Both the position numbers and the translations under genes were made by a program. Below the pieces are notes generated by a model. The model saw only the letters and a list, made by a program, of their open reading frames with translations, was not told the origin of the DNA and searched no databases. Positions 16,513 through 24,854 of a DNA stretch of 64,000 bases are shown here, piece after piece (position 1 is the first letter of the stretch; each line of letters opens with the position of its first letter). The stretch comes from Streptomyces cinerochromogenes (GTDB lineage: Bacteria > Actinomycetota > Actinomycetes > Streptomycetales > Streptomycetaceae), in assembly GCF_014648635.1 (NCBI RefSeq), contig NZ_BMRM01000003.1, positions 496,001 to 560,000 on the forward strand, read 5' to 3'.

Positions 16513-17727
16513 TCATCCATCGGTCAGCTGCTGGACGGCCCTCAGCACCTGACCGGATCCGTCTTCGGTCACCAGGTGTCGCGCCGCTCTCGCGGCGGCT
16601 CGGCTGTACGACTGCTGCCCCACCACGTGCCCAAGTGCGTGGGCAAGCCGTTCGGCGTCGAGGGAGCGGAAGGGGATCGGGTCGGTGGCGGCGCCGATGG
16701 CGGCAAGTCGCCCCGCCCAGAACGGCTGGTCCGCGGTCACCGGTACGGTGACCGCGGGCACTCCAGCGCGCAACGCGGCGGCCGAGGTGCCGGCCCCGCC
16801 GTGGTGGACCACCGCGGCCAGCCGTGGAAACAGCAAGGCGTGCGGTACGTCCCCGATGGTGAGCACGTCGTCTCCGTCGGCGGCGAGCCCGGCACTGCCG
16901 GCTTGGAGGAGCCCTCGCAGCCCGGCGCGGCGCAGCGCTCGCACAGCGATCTCGCTCAGCCGTTCCCCGTCGCCGGACGCCATGCTGCCGAAGCCGATGA
17001 GGACGGGCCGGGGTCCGGCACGCAGGAAGTCCTCCAGATCAGCGGGCAGCTGTCCGGCCGCGTCGTGATGGGGCCACCAGTTGCCCACGACCTCCAGGCC
17101 GGGGCGCCAGTCGGAGGGACGGGGCACCAGAGCCGTGCTGAAACCGTGCAAGATGGGCCAGTTCGCCTGTTCCTGCCGTCGACGCATCTCGGAAGGAGAG
17201 GCCGGAGGCAGCGCGAGGCGGTGGCGCAGCTTTGCGACAGCCTGTTCGTAGACACGGTCGGCCATCCGCAGTGCGAAGCGTCCGGTTGCCCGGTTGGCGA
17301 GACGGCCCAGGGAGCGGGATCCGGTGACGGCGGGCGGGAAGTCGCCGGTCGGTGTGGTGGGTTGGAGGTACACACCGAGGCTCGGTGTGCCCGTGGCCTC
17401 GGTGAGGTGCCAGCCGAGCGGAGCCGTGGTGGCCGACAGCAGGAGCAGGTCCGTGCCATCGTCCACCGCGTCGGCGAAGCCCTGCCCCAGTTCGGTGATG
17501 AACGCGGCAGCGGTGCGCATGAGGTCTCGTGTGCGTGTGACATCGCCACGTGCCCGTGGGTCGGCGGGGAGGCTGCGAAACTCCAGCCCTGCGTCGCGTA
17601 CGAGGGGGGCGAAGGAGTCTGTGGCGGCGAGGACAACGTCGTATCCGAACCGGCGCAGTTCGGCGCCCAGCCCCGTGTACGGCGCGACGTCGCCGCGGGA
17701 TCCGGCCGCGGCGATCAGGATCTTCAA
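16513..17727 (-). CDS. MGT-type glycosyltransferase (macrolide glycosyltransferase-like, GT1)
   Basis: Protein of 404 aa. The TTG at 17727 is the start: AGGAGG lies 5-6 nt upstream and L-K-I-L-I-A-A-A-G-S-R-G-D-V is the standard N-terminus. The C-terminal nucleotide-sugar site reads H-H-G-G-A-G-T-S-A-A-A-L-R-A-G-V-P and V-T-A-D-Q-P-F-W-A, typical of the YjiC/OleD/MgtA group that glycosylates macrolides or other aglycones. The TTG overlaps the TGA of the TipAL-like regulator by 4 nt, so the two are co-translated. A drug-inactivating role is inferred from this context. Confidence 0.85.
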   Translation of the reverse strand: MKILIAAAGSRGDVAPYTGLGAELRRFGYDVVLAATDSFAPLVRDAGLEFRSLPADPRARGDVTRTRDLMRTAAAFITELGQGFADAVDDGTDLLLLSATTAPLGWHLTEATGTPSLGVYLQPTTPTGDFPPAVTGSRSLGRLANRATGRFALRMADRVYEQAVAKLRHRLALPPASPSEMRRRQEQANWPILHGFSTALVPRPSDWRPGLEVVGNWWPHHDAAGQLPADLEDFLRAGPRPVLIGFGSMASGDGERLSEIAVRALRRAGLRGLLQAGSAGLAADGDDVLTIGDVPHALLFPRLAAVVHHGGAGTSAAALRAGVPAVTVPVTADQPFWAGRLAAIGAATDPIPFRSLDAERLAHALGHVVGQQSYSRAAARAARHLVTEDGSGQVLRAVQQLTDG

Positions 17728-18524
17728 TGGTCCTCCTCGGAATCGGTACGGCCGCCTGCGTGGCGGGCCGCGTTGGCGTGCACCGCCGTGCGCATGTAGG
17801 CGGCCAGGCCCGGGCGTTGCTGCGACGGCGGTACGACCAGAGCGAACGCGCGCGGGTCGGCGACGAAGTCGTCCGCGATGCGCCGGTGCATGTCGGGTGG
17901 GCAGGAGGTGAACCATCGCGAGATGTGCAGACGGTGCTCCTCGGCGAGGTCCATGGCCCGCTCGCCGTCGCTCGGTTCTCCCTCGTCGAAGACCGCGAGC
18001 AACTCCGCGCGCCAGGCGGCGGCCTCGCCCATGAGCCGGCGCCAGTCCTCCTTGGTGTGGGCGGCCGCGCGCGCCATCGCTTCGCGCTGTCCCTCCGAGT
18101 GCGCCCACTTCAGCTCTGCCTCGGTGGCATAACTCAGGTCGAAGGCGACCTCACCGAAAACCTCGAAGCGTTCCTCAGGGGTCAGGAACACCCCGGTCTT
18201 CTGGACCTCTATCGCCCGTTCCGCCACCTCGGCCAGCCGCTGCAGCCTGGCGATCTCCTCACTCAGCTGCCGCTGCCGGGCCCGGAGCCGCTCCAGGGGA
18301 GTCACCTGCGGATCCTTGAGGATCGCGGCGATCTCGTCGAGAGGGAAGCCGAGTTCGCGGTAGAAGAGGATCTGCTGGAGACGGACCAGGTCGGCCTCAC
18401 TGTAGAGCCGGTATCCGGCGGGGCTGCGGTCGCTGGGCGAAAGCAGTCCCGCCTTGTCGTAGTGATGCAGTGTCCGCACCGTCACCCCGGCGAAGGCCGA
18501 GACCTGCCCCACGGAGTAGCTCAT
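17724..18524 (-). CDS. MerR-family regulator with TipAS-like drug-binding domain
   Basis: Protein of 266 aa starting at ATG 18524. The N-terminus S-Y-S-V-G-Q-V-S-A-F-A-G-V-T-V-R-T-L is nearly the TipAL DNA-binding domain, followed by F-Y-R-E-L-G-F-P-L-D-E-I and the dimer helix. The C-terminal half fits TipAS: L-T-P-E-E-R-F-E-V-F-G-E, H-T-K-E-D-W-R-R and ending P-G-L-A-A-Y-M-R-T-A. Compared with TipAL as I remember it, one of two thiopeptide-reactive cysteines is kept (T-S-C-P-P-D-M-H), but the second position is Arg. It probably senses an antibiotic-like ligand and activates itself and the glycosyltransferase. Confidence 0.85.
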   Translation of the reverse strand: MSYSVGQVSAFAGVTVRTLHHYDKAGLLSPSDRSPAGYRLYSEADLVRLQQILFYRELGFPLDEIAAILKDPQVTPLERLRARQRQLSEEIARLQRLAEVAERAIEVQKTGVFLTPEERFEVFGEVAFDLSYATEAELKWAHSEGQREAMARAAAHTKEDWRRLMGEAAAWRAELLAVFDEGEPSDGERAMDLAEEHRLHISRWFTSCPPDMHRRIADDFVADPRAFALVVPPSQQRPGLAAYMRTAVHANAARHAGGRTDSEEDH

Positions 18525-18559
18525 CCACCTGCCCTTTCGTCGGTACACAGCCTCAAGCC

Positions 18560-18790
18560 TGACGTAAGGGGAGGGTCAACTCGCTCGCTCGCTGGGCGTC
18601 GGAGATGAGGATGGAGAGCAGCCAGCGGTCCGTGAACCACCCGCTCCGCGTTGCGGCGCTGGGTGATGCCGCCGGTCGTCCGGGACCTGGCCGTCGCCGG
18701 CCGTGTTCTCCTCCGTGGCTGCTTCGGCGACCCGGTCGTTCAGCACGTGCCTGGAGCGCGGGGAGAGGGCGTGAACAGCTCGCTGGTCAT
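18560..18790 (-). pseudogene. N-terminal remnant of an OYE-type NADH:flavin oxidoreductase
   Basis: ATG 18790 (GAGGA upstream) reads M-T-S-E-L-F-T-P, then shifts frame into R-V-A-E-A-A-T-E-E-N-T-A-G-D-G-Q-V-P-D-D-R, the start of an old-yellow-enzyme TIM barrel (family text: L-F-T-P-F, N-R-V-x-K-A-A-T-E-E-N). After ~45 residues homology fades and the remaining ~300 residues are missing. It is divergent from the TetR gene at 18886, the usual arrangement for a regulator and its target. Confidence 0.55.
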
Positions 18791-18818
18791 CCCCGTTCCT
18801 CTCTCGATCACGCTCGCC

Positions 18819-18862
18819 TACAATGTATGCGGCGTTCACATCGAGACCGCGATGTAAGCGCC
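18819..18862 (+). promoter_or_regulatory. Promoter -10 box and TetR-type operator
   Basis: TACAAT (18819-18824) is a good -10 box. Right after it, GGCGTTCACATCG (18831-18843) and CGATGTAAGCGCC (18850-18862) form a 13-bp inverted repeat with two mismatches and a 6-bp spacer, overlapping the probable start of transcription of the TetR gene. Confidence 0.55.
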
Positions 18863-18885
18863 GTAGACGTGAGGGAGCGTGACCT

Positions 18886-19485
18886 ATGCCGCAAGCGGGC
18901 GGCACCTATCACCACGGCGATCTGCGCGCCGCCTGCCTGCGTGCCGCGCGGGAACTGCTGGAGGAGGACGGCAGCGCCGGCCTGTCCCTGCGGGCGGTGG
19001 CGCGGCGGGCCGGCGTCTCGGCCACGGCTCCTTACCGGCACTACGCCGACCGCGACGCGCTCGTCTCCGCGGTCGCCGCGCAGGGCTACCGCGAACTCGC
19101 CGAACATCTGGCCGCGGCGCATCCCTCGCCGACGACCCCTGATGGGCTCGCTGCGGTCGCCGTCGCCTACGTCCGTTTCGCGCTGGACCGCCCGGCGCTG
19201 TTCCGGGTGATGTTCGCGGAGCCTTGCGATCCGAACAGTGAGGAACGGGTCGCCGCGACCGCCGCGATCTCGGAGTACGTCCGCGGTGTCGTCCGCGGGG
19301 CCTTCCCCGGCGCCGATGCGGAGGTGCTGTCGACCACGGTGTGGGCCCTCGTCCACGGCTTGGCGTTCCTGCACCTCGACGGCAAGCTCGACGCCTCTAC
19401 GCCCGACGTGGTCGCCGACCGTGTCCGCACCGCCGTCCAAGCACTGTTCACCACCCCCGCGGCGCTGTCACAGGCGAAGGGATAG
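18886..19485 (+). CDS. TetR-family transcriptional regulator
   Basis: Protein of 199 aa; ATG 18886 after GAGGGAG (8 nt). The opening Y-H-H-G-D-L-R-A-A-C-L-R-A-A-R-E-L and V-A-R-R-A-G-V-S-A-T-A-P-Y-R-H-Y-A-D-R-D-A-L are textbook TetR HTH. The C-terminal domain carries A-Y-V-R-F-A-L-D-R-P-A-L-F-R-V-M-F, matching the TetR C-terminal (WHG/TetR_C_13-like) class. The operator-like repeat and the divergent OYE remnant suggest it once controlled a flavin reductase; the downstream quinone reductase at 19854 may be a remaining target. Confidence 0.88.
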   Translation: MPQAGGTYHHGDLRAACLRAARELLEEDGSAGLSLRAVARRAGVSATAPYRHYADRDALVSAVAAQGYRELAEHLAAAHPSPTTPDGLAAVAVAYVRFALDRPALFRVMFAEPCDPNSEERVAATAAISEYVRGVVRGAFPGADAEVLSTTVWALVHGLAFLHLDGKLDASTPDVVADRVRTAVQALFTTPAALSQAKG

Positions 19486-19853
19486 CGGGTCGCGTCATCG
19501 GCAGGGGCCGGCGAGCGGGCGGGACGGGGCTGGTGATCCGGCTCCAGCTCTGCATGCCGATCATTTCCGCGGGCGGATGCGCGGCGTGATTGCCGGTGCC
19601 GCGAGCCGAATCATCATGCGGCGACCCACCCGGTCGCTCGCCCCGAGATCGGGTGGGCCCTGTCGGCCCCGCGGCAGGGGGTCGGGTGCGATCGACCTCA
19701 CGTGGCCGGCGGTTGCTCATTGAATGGTGACACTGCACACTTTCACGCCCTAATGTGTGCCGTGTAAACATTGGGCTTCCGGGCATTCCAAGCGTGAGCT
19801 GCCGTCCCGGACGTCCGCGGGGGCCCCTGTCTCAGGCATGTGAACGGAGCATC
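19486..19853. other. Intergenic region with an inverted repeat before the quinone reductase
   Basis: No gene is seen. ACACTGCACAC (19730-19740) and GTGTGCCGTGT (19755-19765) form an 11-bp inverted repeat with one mismatch and a 14-nt spacer, 89 nt before the ATG at 19854. It could be an operator for the nearby TetR protein or another regulator; it does not resemble the repeat at 18831-18862. Confidence 0.45.
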
Positions 19854-20813
19854 ATGAAGGCGATATCGATCAGGGAACCCGGCGACCCCGAGGTCCTGGA
19901 GTGGATCGAGGCCGAGGACCCGCTTCCCGCCCTGGGCGAAGTGGTGATCGATGTGGTGGCCAGCGCCCTGAACCGGGCCGACATCATGCAGCGTCGGGGT
20001 CTCTACCCGGTGCCGCCGGGGACGTCGCCGTATCCGGGGCTGGAGGTCTCGGGCCGGATCAGCGCCGTCGGCGAGGGGGTGACCGGCTGGCAGGTGGGTG
20101 ACGAGGTGTGCGCGCTGCTGACGGGAGGCGGCTACGCGCAGAAGGTCGCCGTTCCGGCCGGACAACTGCTCACGGTGCCCAAGGGAGTCGGCCTGGTCGA
20201 GGCCGCGGGTCTGCCCGAAGTGGTCGCCACGGTGTGGTCCAACATCGTCATGACTGCCGGGCTGAAGAAGGGCGAAACCCTCCTCGTGCACGGAGGCGCC
20301 GGAGGTGTCGGCACCGCGGCGATCCAGATCGCCAAGGCGTTGGGTGCGCGTGTCGTCACCACCGTCGGCGGATCCGAGAAAGTCGTGCGGGCGCGGGAAC
20401 TGGGCGCCGACGTGGCGATCGACTACCGCCGGCAGGACTTCGCCGACTTCGGTCCGTACGACGTGATCCTCGACGTCATCGGCGGCGACTACCTCGAACG
20501 CAACGTCCGGTCCCTCGCAGCGGACGGGCGTTTGGTCGTCATAGGCCTGCAGAACGGCCTGGAGGGCAACCTCAACCTGGCCGAGCTGGTGTTCAAGCGT
20601 ATGTCCGTGCACGGCACCACCTTGCGCACCCGGTCCAAGGAGCAGAAGGCGGCCATCGTCGCCGAGGTGCAGAAGAACGTCTGGCCGATGATCGAGAGCG
20701 GAGCCGTGCGGCTGGTCGTCGACCGGACCGTGCCGATGGCCGAGGCCGCCGAGGCGCACCGACTCATGGAGGCTGGTGGGCACGTCGGCAAGATCCTGCT
20801 GGTGAACAGCTAG
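19854..20813 (+). CDS. NAD(P)H quinone oxidoreductase, PIG3 type
   Basis: Protein of 319 aa; ATG 19854 with CGGAG 4 nt upstream. The MDR layout is complete: M-K-A-I-S-I-R-E-P-G, S-A-L-N-R-A-D-I-M-Q-R-R-G-L-Y-P-V-P-P-G (a PIG3 hallmark), Y-P-G-L-E-V-S-G, H-G-G-A-G-G-V-G-T-A-A-I-Q for NADPH and G-A-D-V-A-I-D-Y. No zinc ligands are present. It reduces quinones or alpha,beta-unsaturated carbonyls in the cytosol. It is the second QOR-like enzyme in this window, again near a TetR gene. Confidence 0.88.
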   Translation: MKAISIREPGDPEVLEWIEAEDPLPALGEVVIDVVASALNRADIMQRRGLYPVPPGTSPYPGLEVSGRISAVGEGVTGWQVGDEVCALLTGGGYAQKVAVPAGQLLTVPKGVGLVEAAGLPEVVATVWSNIVMTAGLKKGETLLVHGGAGGVGTAAIQIAKALGARVVTTVGGSEKVVRARELGADVAIDYRRQDFADFGPYDVILDVIGGDYLERNVRSLAADGRLVVIGLQNGLEGNLNLAELVFKRMSVHGTTLRTRSKEQKAAIVAEVQKNVWPMIESGAVRLVVDRTVPMAEAAEAHRLMEAGGHVGKILLVNS

Positions 20814-20912
20814 AGCGCGAGCAGCTGCCGGGGGAGGGGGCTGAGCCGGGCTTCGGCCATGTTCAGCTGGGAAGGGGGCTCCGCGATCGCGCTTACGGCC
20901 GGCGCTGCTTGC

Positions 20913-22712
20913 TCAGGCGTCCTGCGACAGGGTGACGGCGCTGTAGGGGCCCACGCCGATGACGCCTGACCATGGCTGCCCGTCTTGCGCGATTCCGTCC
21001 GTGTGGGTGTCAAGGCTGGGTGCGTTGTCGAACTCCGGGTCGTAGCCCGCCCAGTCGCTGTTGAACCGGACGCGCCAGACTCCTGCACGCGGCAGCCCGA
21101 TGCGATAGCCGTCGTAGCGGCGATTGCCGAAGTTCAGGACGACGATGGTGCTGTCGCGTGGGCCGCCGTACGCATATCGGTGGAAGGCGACGACCTTGTC
21201 GGCGTCGTTGCAGTGGTGCACGTTGACCTGGTCGCCACGCAGGCCGGCGGTGGTGTGGTCGCGATTGCGCCGGAGTGCGATGAGGTCCGTATAGAGCTGG
21301 ACGATGCCCCGGTGGCGCCGGCGCTTGTCCCAGTCGAGCGGAGTGCGGTCGTCGAATGGCTGGTCTTCCAGGAACTCCTGTCCCTGGAAGAGCATCGGTA
21401 TCCCTGGTGCGGTCAGCAACGCCGCGGCGCCGAGTGTGGAGCGCTTCTTGGCGTACCAACTCGTGGCGTTGCCTGGCCAGATCGCGTGGGGCAGACGCCC
21501 CTGGGCATCGGCCGCGGTGTCGTGGGAGTCGGTGTAGACGACCCGGGCCAGAGCCGTGCCGCCGAGCCGGTGCTCGATCGCGGCACGTACCTGGGCCATG
21601 CTGCGTTCGTCGTCCTGTACGACGGTGAGTGCCGAGCGGAGAGCGTGGGCGAACCCGGCGTCCCACTGGGAGTCGAAGCCGGCGCCCGTCGGGGTGGCGG
21701 CAGTGATGGCGGGGTCGTCCTGCAGGTCCTCCGCGATGCTGATCTTCCATGGCTGGCGGGTGTTGATTTCGTCGTTGACCCAACGCATCAGGGCCCAGCC
21801 GTCGGGAAGTTCGACGGGCCCGCCGGCGCCGTCGTCGCTGCGGATGCGCGCGGTGGCGTCCCAGCGCAGGCCGTCCAAACGGTACTCCTCAAGCCAGGAC
21901 AGTGCGCTGTCGCGCAGATACCGGCGGACTTCGGCCCGGCCGTAGTCGGGGCGCGGACCCCAGCCCGACTCGCGGCGCCGGTCGTTGTAGAAGTAGATGC
22001 CGTCGCCGTCGTTCTCGTACCAGCCGTCGAAGCGGCGCAGCCCGTCGTCTAGGTCGTCCGGTCCGAGGTGGTTGTAGACGACATCGACCAGCACGGCCAA
22101 GCCGTGCGCGTGGGCCGCCCTGACCAGTGCCTTCAGCTCGCTCGGGCGGCCATAGTCGGCCGCCACCGCACACGCGGACACCGGGTTGTAGCCCCAGGAT
22201 GACTCGCCGGCGTACTCGGTGATCGGCATCAACTCGATTGCTGTCACTCCGAGCTCGGCCAGCTCATCCAGCCGCTCGACCACGTTGGACAGCCGCCCGG
22301 GTGCTCCGCCGGGGCCGCGGCCGAAGGTGCCGACGTGCAGCTCGTAGATGACGAGCTCGTCCCAGCCCGGGCTGTGCCAGGGGTGTGCGCCCCAGTCGAA
22401 GTGCGAGAACTCCGTCGTGTCGATCACGGCGTTGCCGACCGAGCTGGTCAGCCTGCGTGCGTACGGGTCGATCTTCCACTTCGCGGCGCCTTGGGCGGGG
22501 GTGACGAGGTACTTGTACTCGTCGCCCGGCCGAGCCGCCGACAGATGTGTGGACCAGTAGCCGCCGTTCTCGGCGGTCATCGGATGAACCACGGCCCAAC
22601 CGTCGAACGATCCGGCGACGCCCACGGCCTCGGCGTGCGGAGCCCAGACCCGGAACCCGGTGCCGTGCGAGAGGACGGTGGCACCCATGCCGGGCGGTGG
22701 GCCGGGGCTCAT
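20913..22712 (-). CDS. GH13 alpha-amylase-family enzyme (branching-enzyme/TreZ-like)
   Basis: Protein of 599 aa. ATG 22712 overlaps the upstream TGA (ATGA), which fixes the start. An N-terminal CBM48 unit (F-R-V-W-A-P-H-A; G-S-F-D-G-W) is followed by a TIM barrel: Y-E-L-H-V-G-T-F, D-V-V-Y-N-H-L-G (region I), D-G-L-R-W-D-A-T (nucleophile Asp), S-I-A-E-D-L (acid/base Glu) and Y-T-D-S-H-D-T (third Asp). An all-beta C-terminal domain follows. It is shorter than GlgB (~730 aa) and lacks full TreZ features, so the exact reaction on alpha-1,4-glucans is undecided. No other glycogen or trehalose gene is adjacent. Confidence 0.8.
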   Translation of the reverse strand: MSPGPPPGMGATVLSHGTGFRVWAPHAEAVGVAGSFDGWAVVHPMTAENGGYWSTHLSAARPGDEYKYLVTPAQGAAKWKIDPYARRLTSSVGNAVIDTTEFSHFDWGAHPWHSPGWDELVIYELHVGTFGRGPGGAPGRLSNVVERLDELAELGVTAIELMPITEYAGESSWGYNPVSACAVAADYGRPSELKALVRAAHAHGLAVLVDVVYNHLGPDDLDDGLRRFDGWYENDGDGIYFYNDRRRESGWGPRPDYGRAEVRRYLRDSALSWLEEYRLDGLRWDATARIRSDDGAGGPVELPDGWALMRWVNDEINTRQPWKISIAEDLQDDPAITAATPTGAGFDSQWDAGFAHALRSALTVVQDDERSMAQVRAAIEHRLGGTALARVVYTDSHDTAADAQGRLPHAIWPGNATSWYAKKRSTLGAAALLTAPGIPMLFQGQEFLEDQPFDDRTPLDWDKRRRHRGIVQLYTDLIALRRNRDHTTAGLRGDQVNVHHCNDADKVVAFHRYAYGGPRDSTIVVLNFGNRRYDGYRIGLPRAGVWRVRFNSDWAGYDPEFDNAPSLDTHTDGIAQDGQPWSGVIGVGPYSAVTLSQDA

Positions 22713-23599
22713 GCGGAGGCGCTCAGCTGCTCAGGGGGCTTCAACTCAGGGGGCTTCAAGTGGTCCGGGGGTCTGCCTTGCAGATCCTCCCAGGAAGGCT
22801 CGCTCATCAAGCCGGCTTGGGAAGCGAAGTCCACGATCTCCCGCCAGTCCTTGGCCGGCCCGTAGTGCTTCCCCCCGATCCTCACCTCGCCTGCGGACGT
22901 GACGTATATTCTCGGAGCCCAGCTTGCGTAGAGTTCCAGGTACTTCCGACCCAAGGGGGTAATGCGCACATAGTCCCTGAGGTGGAGCTCCGCGCCTTCC
23001 CGGTGTTCGAACTTCTCCTTCATGTCTGTTAGCCCCTGCGAACCCTCGCGTGATTTCAGATATCCGAGAGCTCGAAGGTGGTCCAGTTCCCGGTACATCG
23101 AATCTCGATACTCTACGTAATCGCCCCTTTCCTCCATTGCCAGTTTCTCCAGATGACTCCGTTCATGGCAGGTGAGGAGGCTGAGGACGGCCAACTGGAG
23201 TGATTGCACTCTGGTTTCGAGTTCCTTGATCCGCCATTTTGCTTTGAACGGGCCGAACGAGAGTTCCTCCAGCGCGCCTGGGCTCGCCAGCGCAAGAAAT
23301 GCCAGAGCCAGGGTGCCGAACACCGCGATGACCGACGCGACCAGGTTCTGGGTGTGTTCTATCGCGCTGACGTAGAAGGTATCCGCGAGCATGGCAAAAA
23401 GCAGGACTGCGAACAAGACGGTCAAGGCGCGAAGCACTCTCACGGGGGTGAAAGTGCGCTCCAGAGCTTTTCGGGTGAGACGCAGATCTTGTCTCGTGAT
23501 ACAGAGACGTTTCACCAGCTTGCGCGACTTGCTCTGTGGCTTGGGTGTGCTGTCGGTGATCCGGACGGGCCTCTCGACGAAAAATTGCGCGCGACACAT
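22709..23599 (-). CDS. Membrane protein of unknown function with cytoplasmic C-terminal domain
   Basis: Protein of 296 aa. ATG 23599 follows GAGGGGAGGG (8 nt). A basic N-terminus is followed by two membrane helices (V-L-R-A-L-T-V-L-F-A-V-L-L-F-A-M-L and S-V-I-A-V-F-G-T-L-A-L-A-F-L-A-L), a coiled-coil-like stretch (K-E-L-E-T-R-V-Q-S-L-Q-L) and a domain reminiscent of a winged helix (Y-R-E-L-D-H-L-R-A-L-G-Y-L). The tail repeats L-K-P-P-E-L-K-P-P-E. Base composition is clearly lower in GC than neighbours, suggesting transfer. Its stop overlaps the GH13 start. I do not recognise the family. Confidence 0.65.
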   Translation of the reverse strand: MCRAQFFVERPVRITDSTPKPQSKSRKLVKRLCITRQDLRLTRKALERTFTPVRVLRALTVLFAVLLFAMLADTFYVSAIEHTQNLVASVIAVFGTLALAFLALASPGALEELSFGPFKAKWRIKELETRVQSLQLAVLSLLTCHERSHLEKLAMEERGDYVEYRDSMYRELDHLRALGYLKSREGSQGLTDMKEKFEHREGAELHLRDYVRITPLGRKYLELYASWAPRIYVTSAGEVRIGGKHYGPAKDWREIVDFASQAGLMSEPSWEDLQGRPPDHLKPPELKPPEQLSASA

Positions 23600-23736
23600 C
23601 GTCGACACCCTCCCCTCACTGCCGAGCCGGCGAATCATCAAGGCCGGCAGAAGGATCTTCCAAGATCCAGTATCGCACCTGGGGCCTTCGACAGCCACAG
23701 AAGCACCAGCGCCCTAGGGAGCGTATGTGGTTGTGA

Positions 23737-23850
23737 TCAAGGAGTGGTTCGTGTGAGTTCCTCGATCCAGATCGTCGCGGCGCGGAGGTGGGGCCGGCGA
23801 GGTAGCTTCCCGGGGTCTCGTAGCGGGTGGCGATGCCTCGCCATGTTCGC
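23737..23850 (-). pseudogene. IS5-type transposase, C-terminal fragment
   Basis: The minus strand reads R-G-I-A-T-R-Y-E-T-P-G-S-Y-L-A-G-L-H-L then A-A-T-I-W-I-E-E-L-T-R-T-T-P and stop. This is the conserved end of IS5-type transposases (R-G-I-A-T-R-Y-x-K-x-x-x-x-Y-L-A-G-L-H). A CCCTAGG motif at 23712-23718 marks the likely element end. The rest of the element is absent. Confidence 0.8.
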
Positions 23851-23886
23851 CGGCCGGCTTTTGGTGGGGCGTAATGGGCGGGAGCT

Positions 23887-24513
23887 CTACGAGCGGTCGG
23901 CGAGGAGGTCGGCGGCGAAGCCGAAGAAGGCCACGCCGGTGATCTGTTCGAGGCGGCGGCGGAACGCGGGGCGTTGGATGCGTTCGCTCAGCGCCGAGGC
24001 GGTACGGGAGAGGAACCAGTACCAGGCAGCCAGCTCGATCACATCAATGGCGGTGAAGAACAGCGCCGCGCTGAACATCTGCGCATCTTGGGGGACGAAC
24101 TGCGGGATCAGGCTCATGTAGAACACGCCTGCCTTGGGGTTGAGGAGATTTGTTCCCACGCCAGCGCGGAACGCCGCCAGGCGACTGGCCAGGGCGGTGG
24201 GCTGCTCGGCCGGTTCGGGTCCGGTCGGCTTTCCGGAACGCCAGAGTGCCGTGGCCCCCAGGACGGCGAGGTACGCGGCGCCGCACACGCGGAGTGTGTC
24301 GTAGGCCAGGTGGGATGCGGTCAGCAGGGCCGTCAGGCCCACGGCTGTCGCGATGCCCCAGCCCATGCAGCCGGTGAGGATGCCCAGGGCGGCGGCCCAT
24401 CCGCCTGTCCTGCCCTGCGTCACGGAGGTTCGGACAACGAGCAGTGTGTCGGGACCGGGTGCCACATTGATGAGCATGGCCACGCTGGCAAAGGCCAGCC
24501 CGGCAGTGATCAT
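23887..24513 (-). CDS. LysE/RhtB-family amino-acid exporter
   Basis: Protein of 208 aa from ATG 24513 (weak ribosome site). The family hallmark N-V-A-P-G-P-D-T-L-L-V-V-R-T-S follows the first membrane helix, and G-T-N-L-L-N-P-K-A-G-V-F-Y is the second signature. Six hydrophobic segments are visible. Members export amino acids or related metabolites (lysine, homoserine, threonine) across the cytoplasmic membrane. The substrate is unknown, and no LysR-type partner is adjacent. Confidence 0.88.
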   Translation of the reverse strand: MITAGLAFASVAMLINVAPGPDTLLVVRTSVTQGRTGGWAAALGILTGCMGWGIATAVGLTALLTASHLAYDTLRVCGAAYLAVLGATALWRSGKPTGPEPAEQPTALASRLAAFRAGVGTNLLNPKAGVFYMSLIPQFVPQDAQMFSAALFFTAIDVIELAAWYWFLSRTASALSERIQRPAFRRRLEQITGVAFFGFAADLLADRS

Positions 24514-24564
24514 GGCGTGCGTTCAGGGGCTCCCAAGGGGACGGGGCTCAGGTACGAACGGAGT

Positions 24565-24675
24565 TCAGAAGACCACGGTCACGAAGAACAGGCAAGCACT
24601 TTGCCATCGGCGTCCGAGCCAGGCTCCCAGGGCCGCGATCCCCAGCCCGGCGCCGATCACCTCGGTCGCATCCAT
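24565..24675 (-). CDS. Possible small membrane peptide (36 aa)
   Basis: ATG 24675 opens M-D-A-T-E-V-I-G-A-G-L-G-I-A-A-L-G-A-W, then L-G-R-R-W-Q and a hydrophobic end F-F-V-T-V-V-F before TGA. The alternation of hydrophobic and basic residues looks protein-like rather than a shadow. It has no obvious ribosome site and could equally be the preserved tail of a lost membrane protein. It overlaps the end of the carboxylate-amine ligase remnant. Confidence 0.3.
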   Translation of the reverse strand: MDATEVIGAGLGIAALGAWLGRRWQSACLFFVTVVF

Positions 24676-24854
24676 GCGTCGCGGCCACGATCCCTCCGGC
24701 AGCGGCACGCACCTTTTGGGGGCGGCGGCCGGGAGACGGTGGGCGGCCAGGTCCAGCGCGGCCGGTCCCTGGTGCGGGAGTCCGCCAGGGGCACCGGTAG
24801 ACCCGCGACCGGGTCGAGCAGCAGGTACTCCTCTTCGACACCGATCGTCGTCAT
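24657..24854 (-). pseudogene. N-terminal remnant of YbdK/EgtA-type carboxylate-amine ligase
   Basis: ATG 24854, with GAGG upstream, reads M-T-T-I-G-V-E-E-E-Y-L-L-L-D-P-V-A-G-L-P-V-P, the unmistakable start of GCS2-type glutamate-cysteine-ligase-like proteins (normally ~370 aa). After about 25 residues the reading becomes Arg/Pro-rich and the family pattern stops. A deletion or frameshift has removed the rest. Confidence 0.7.
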
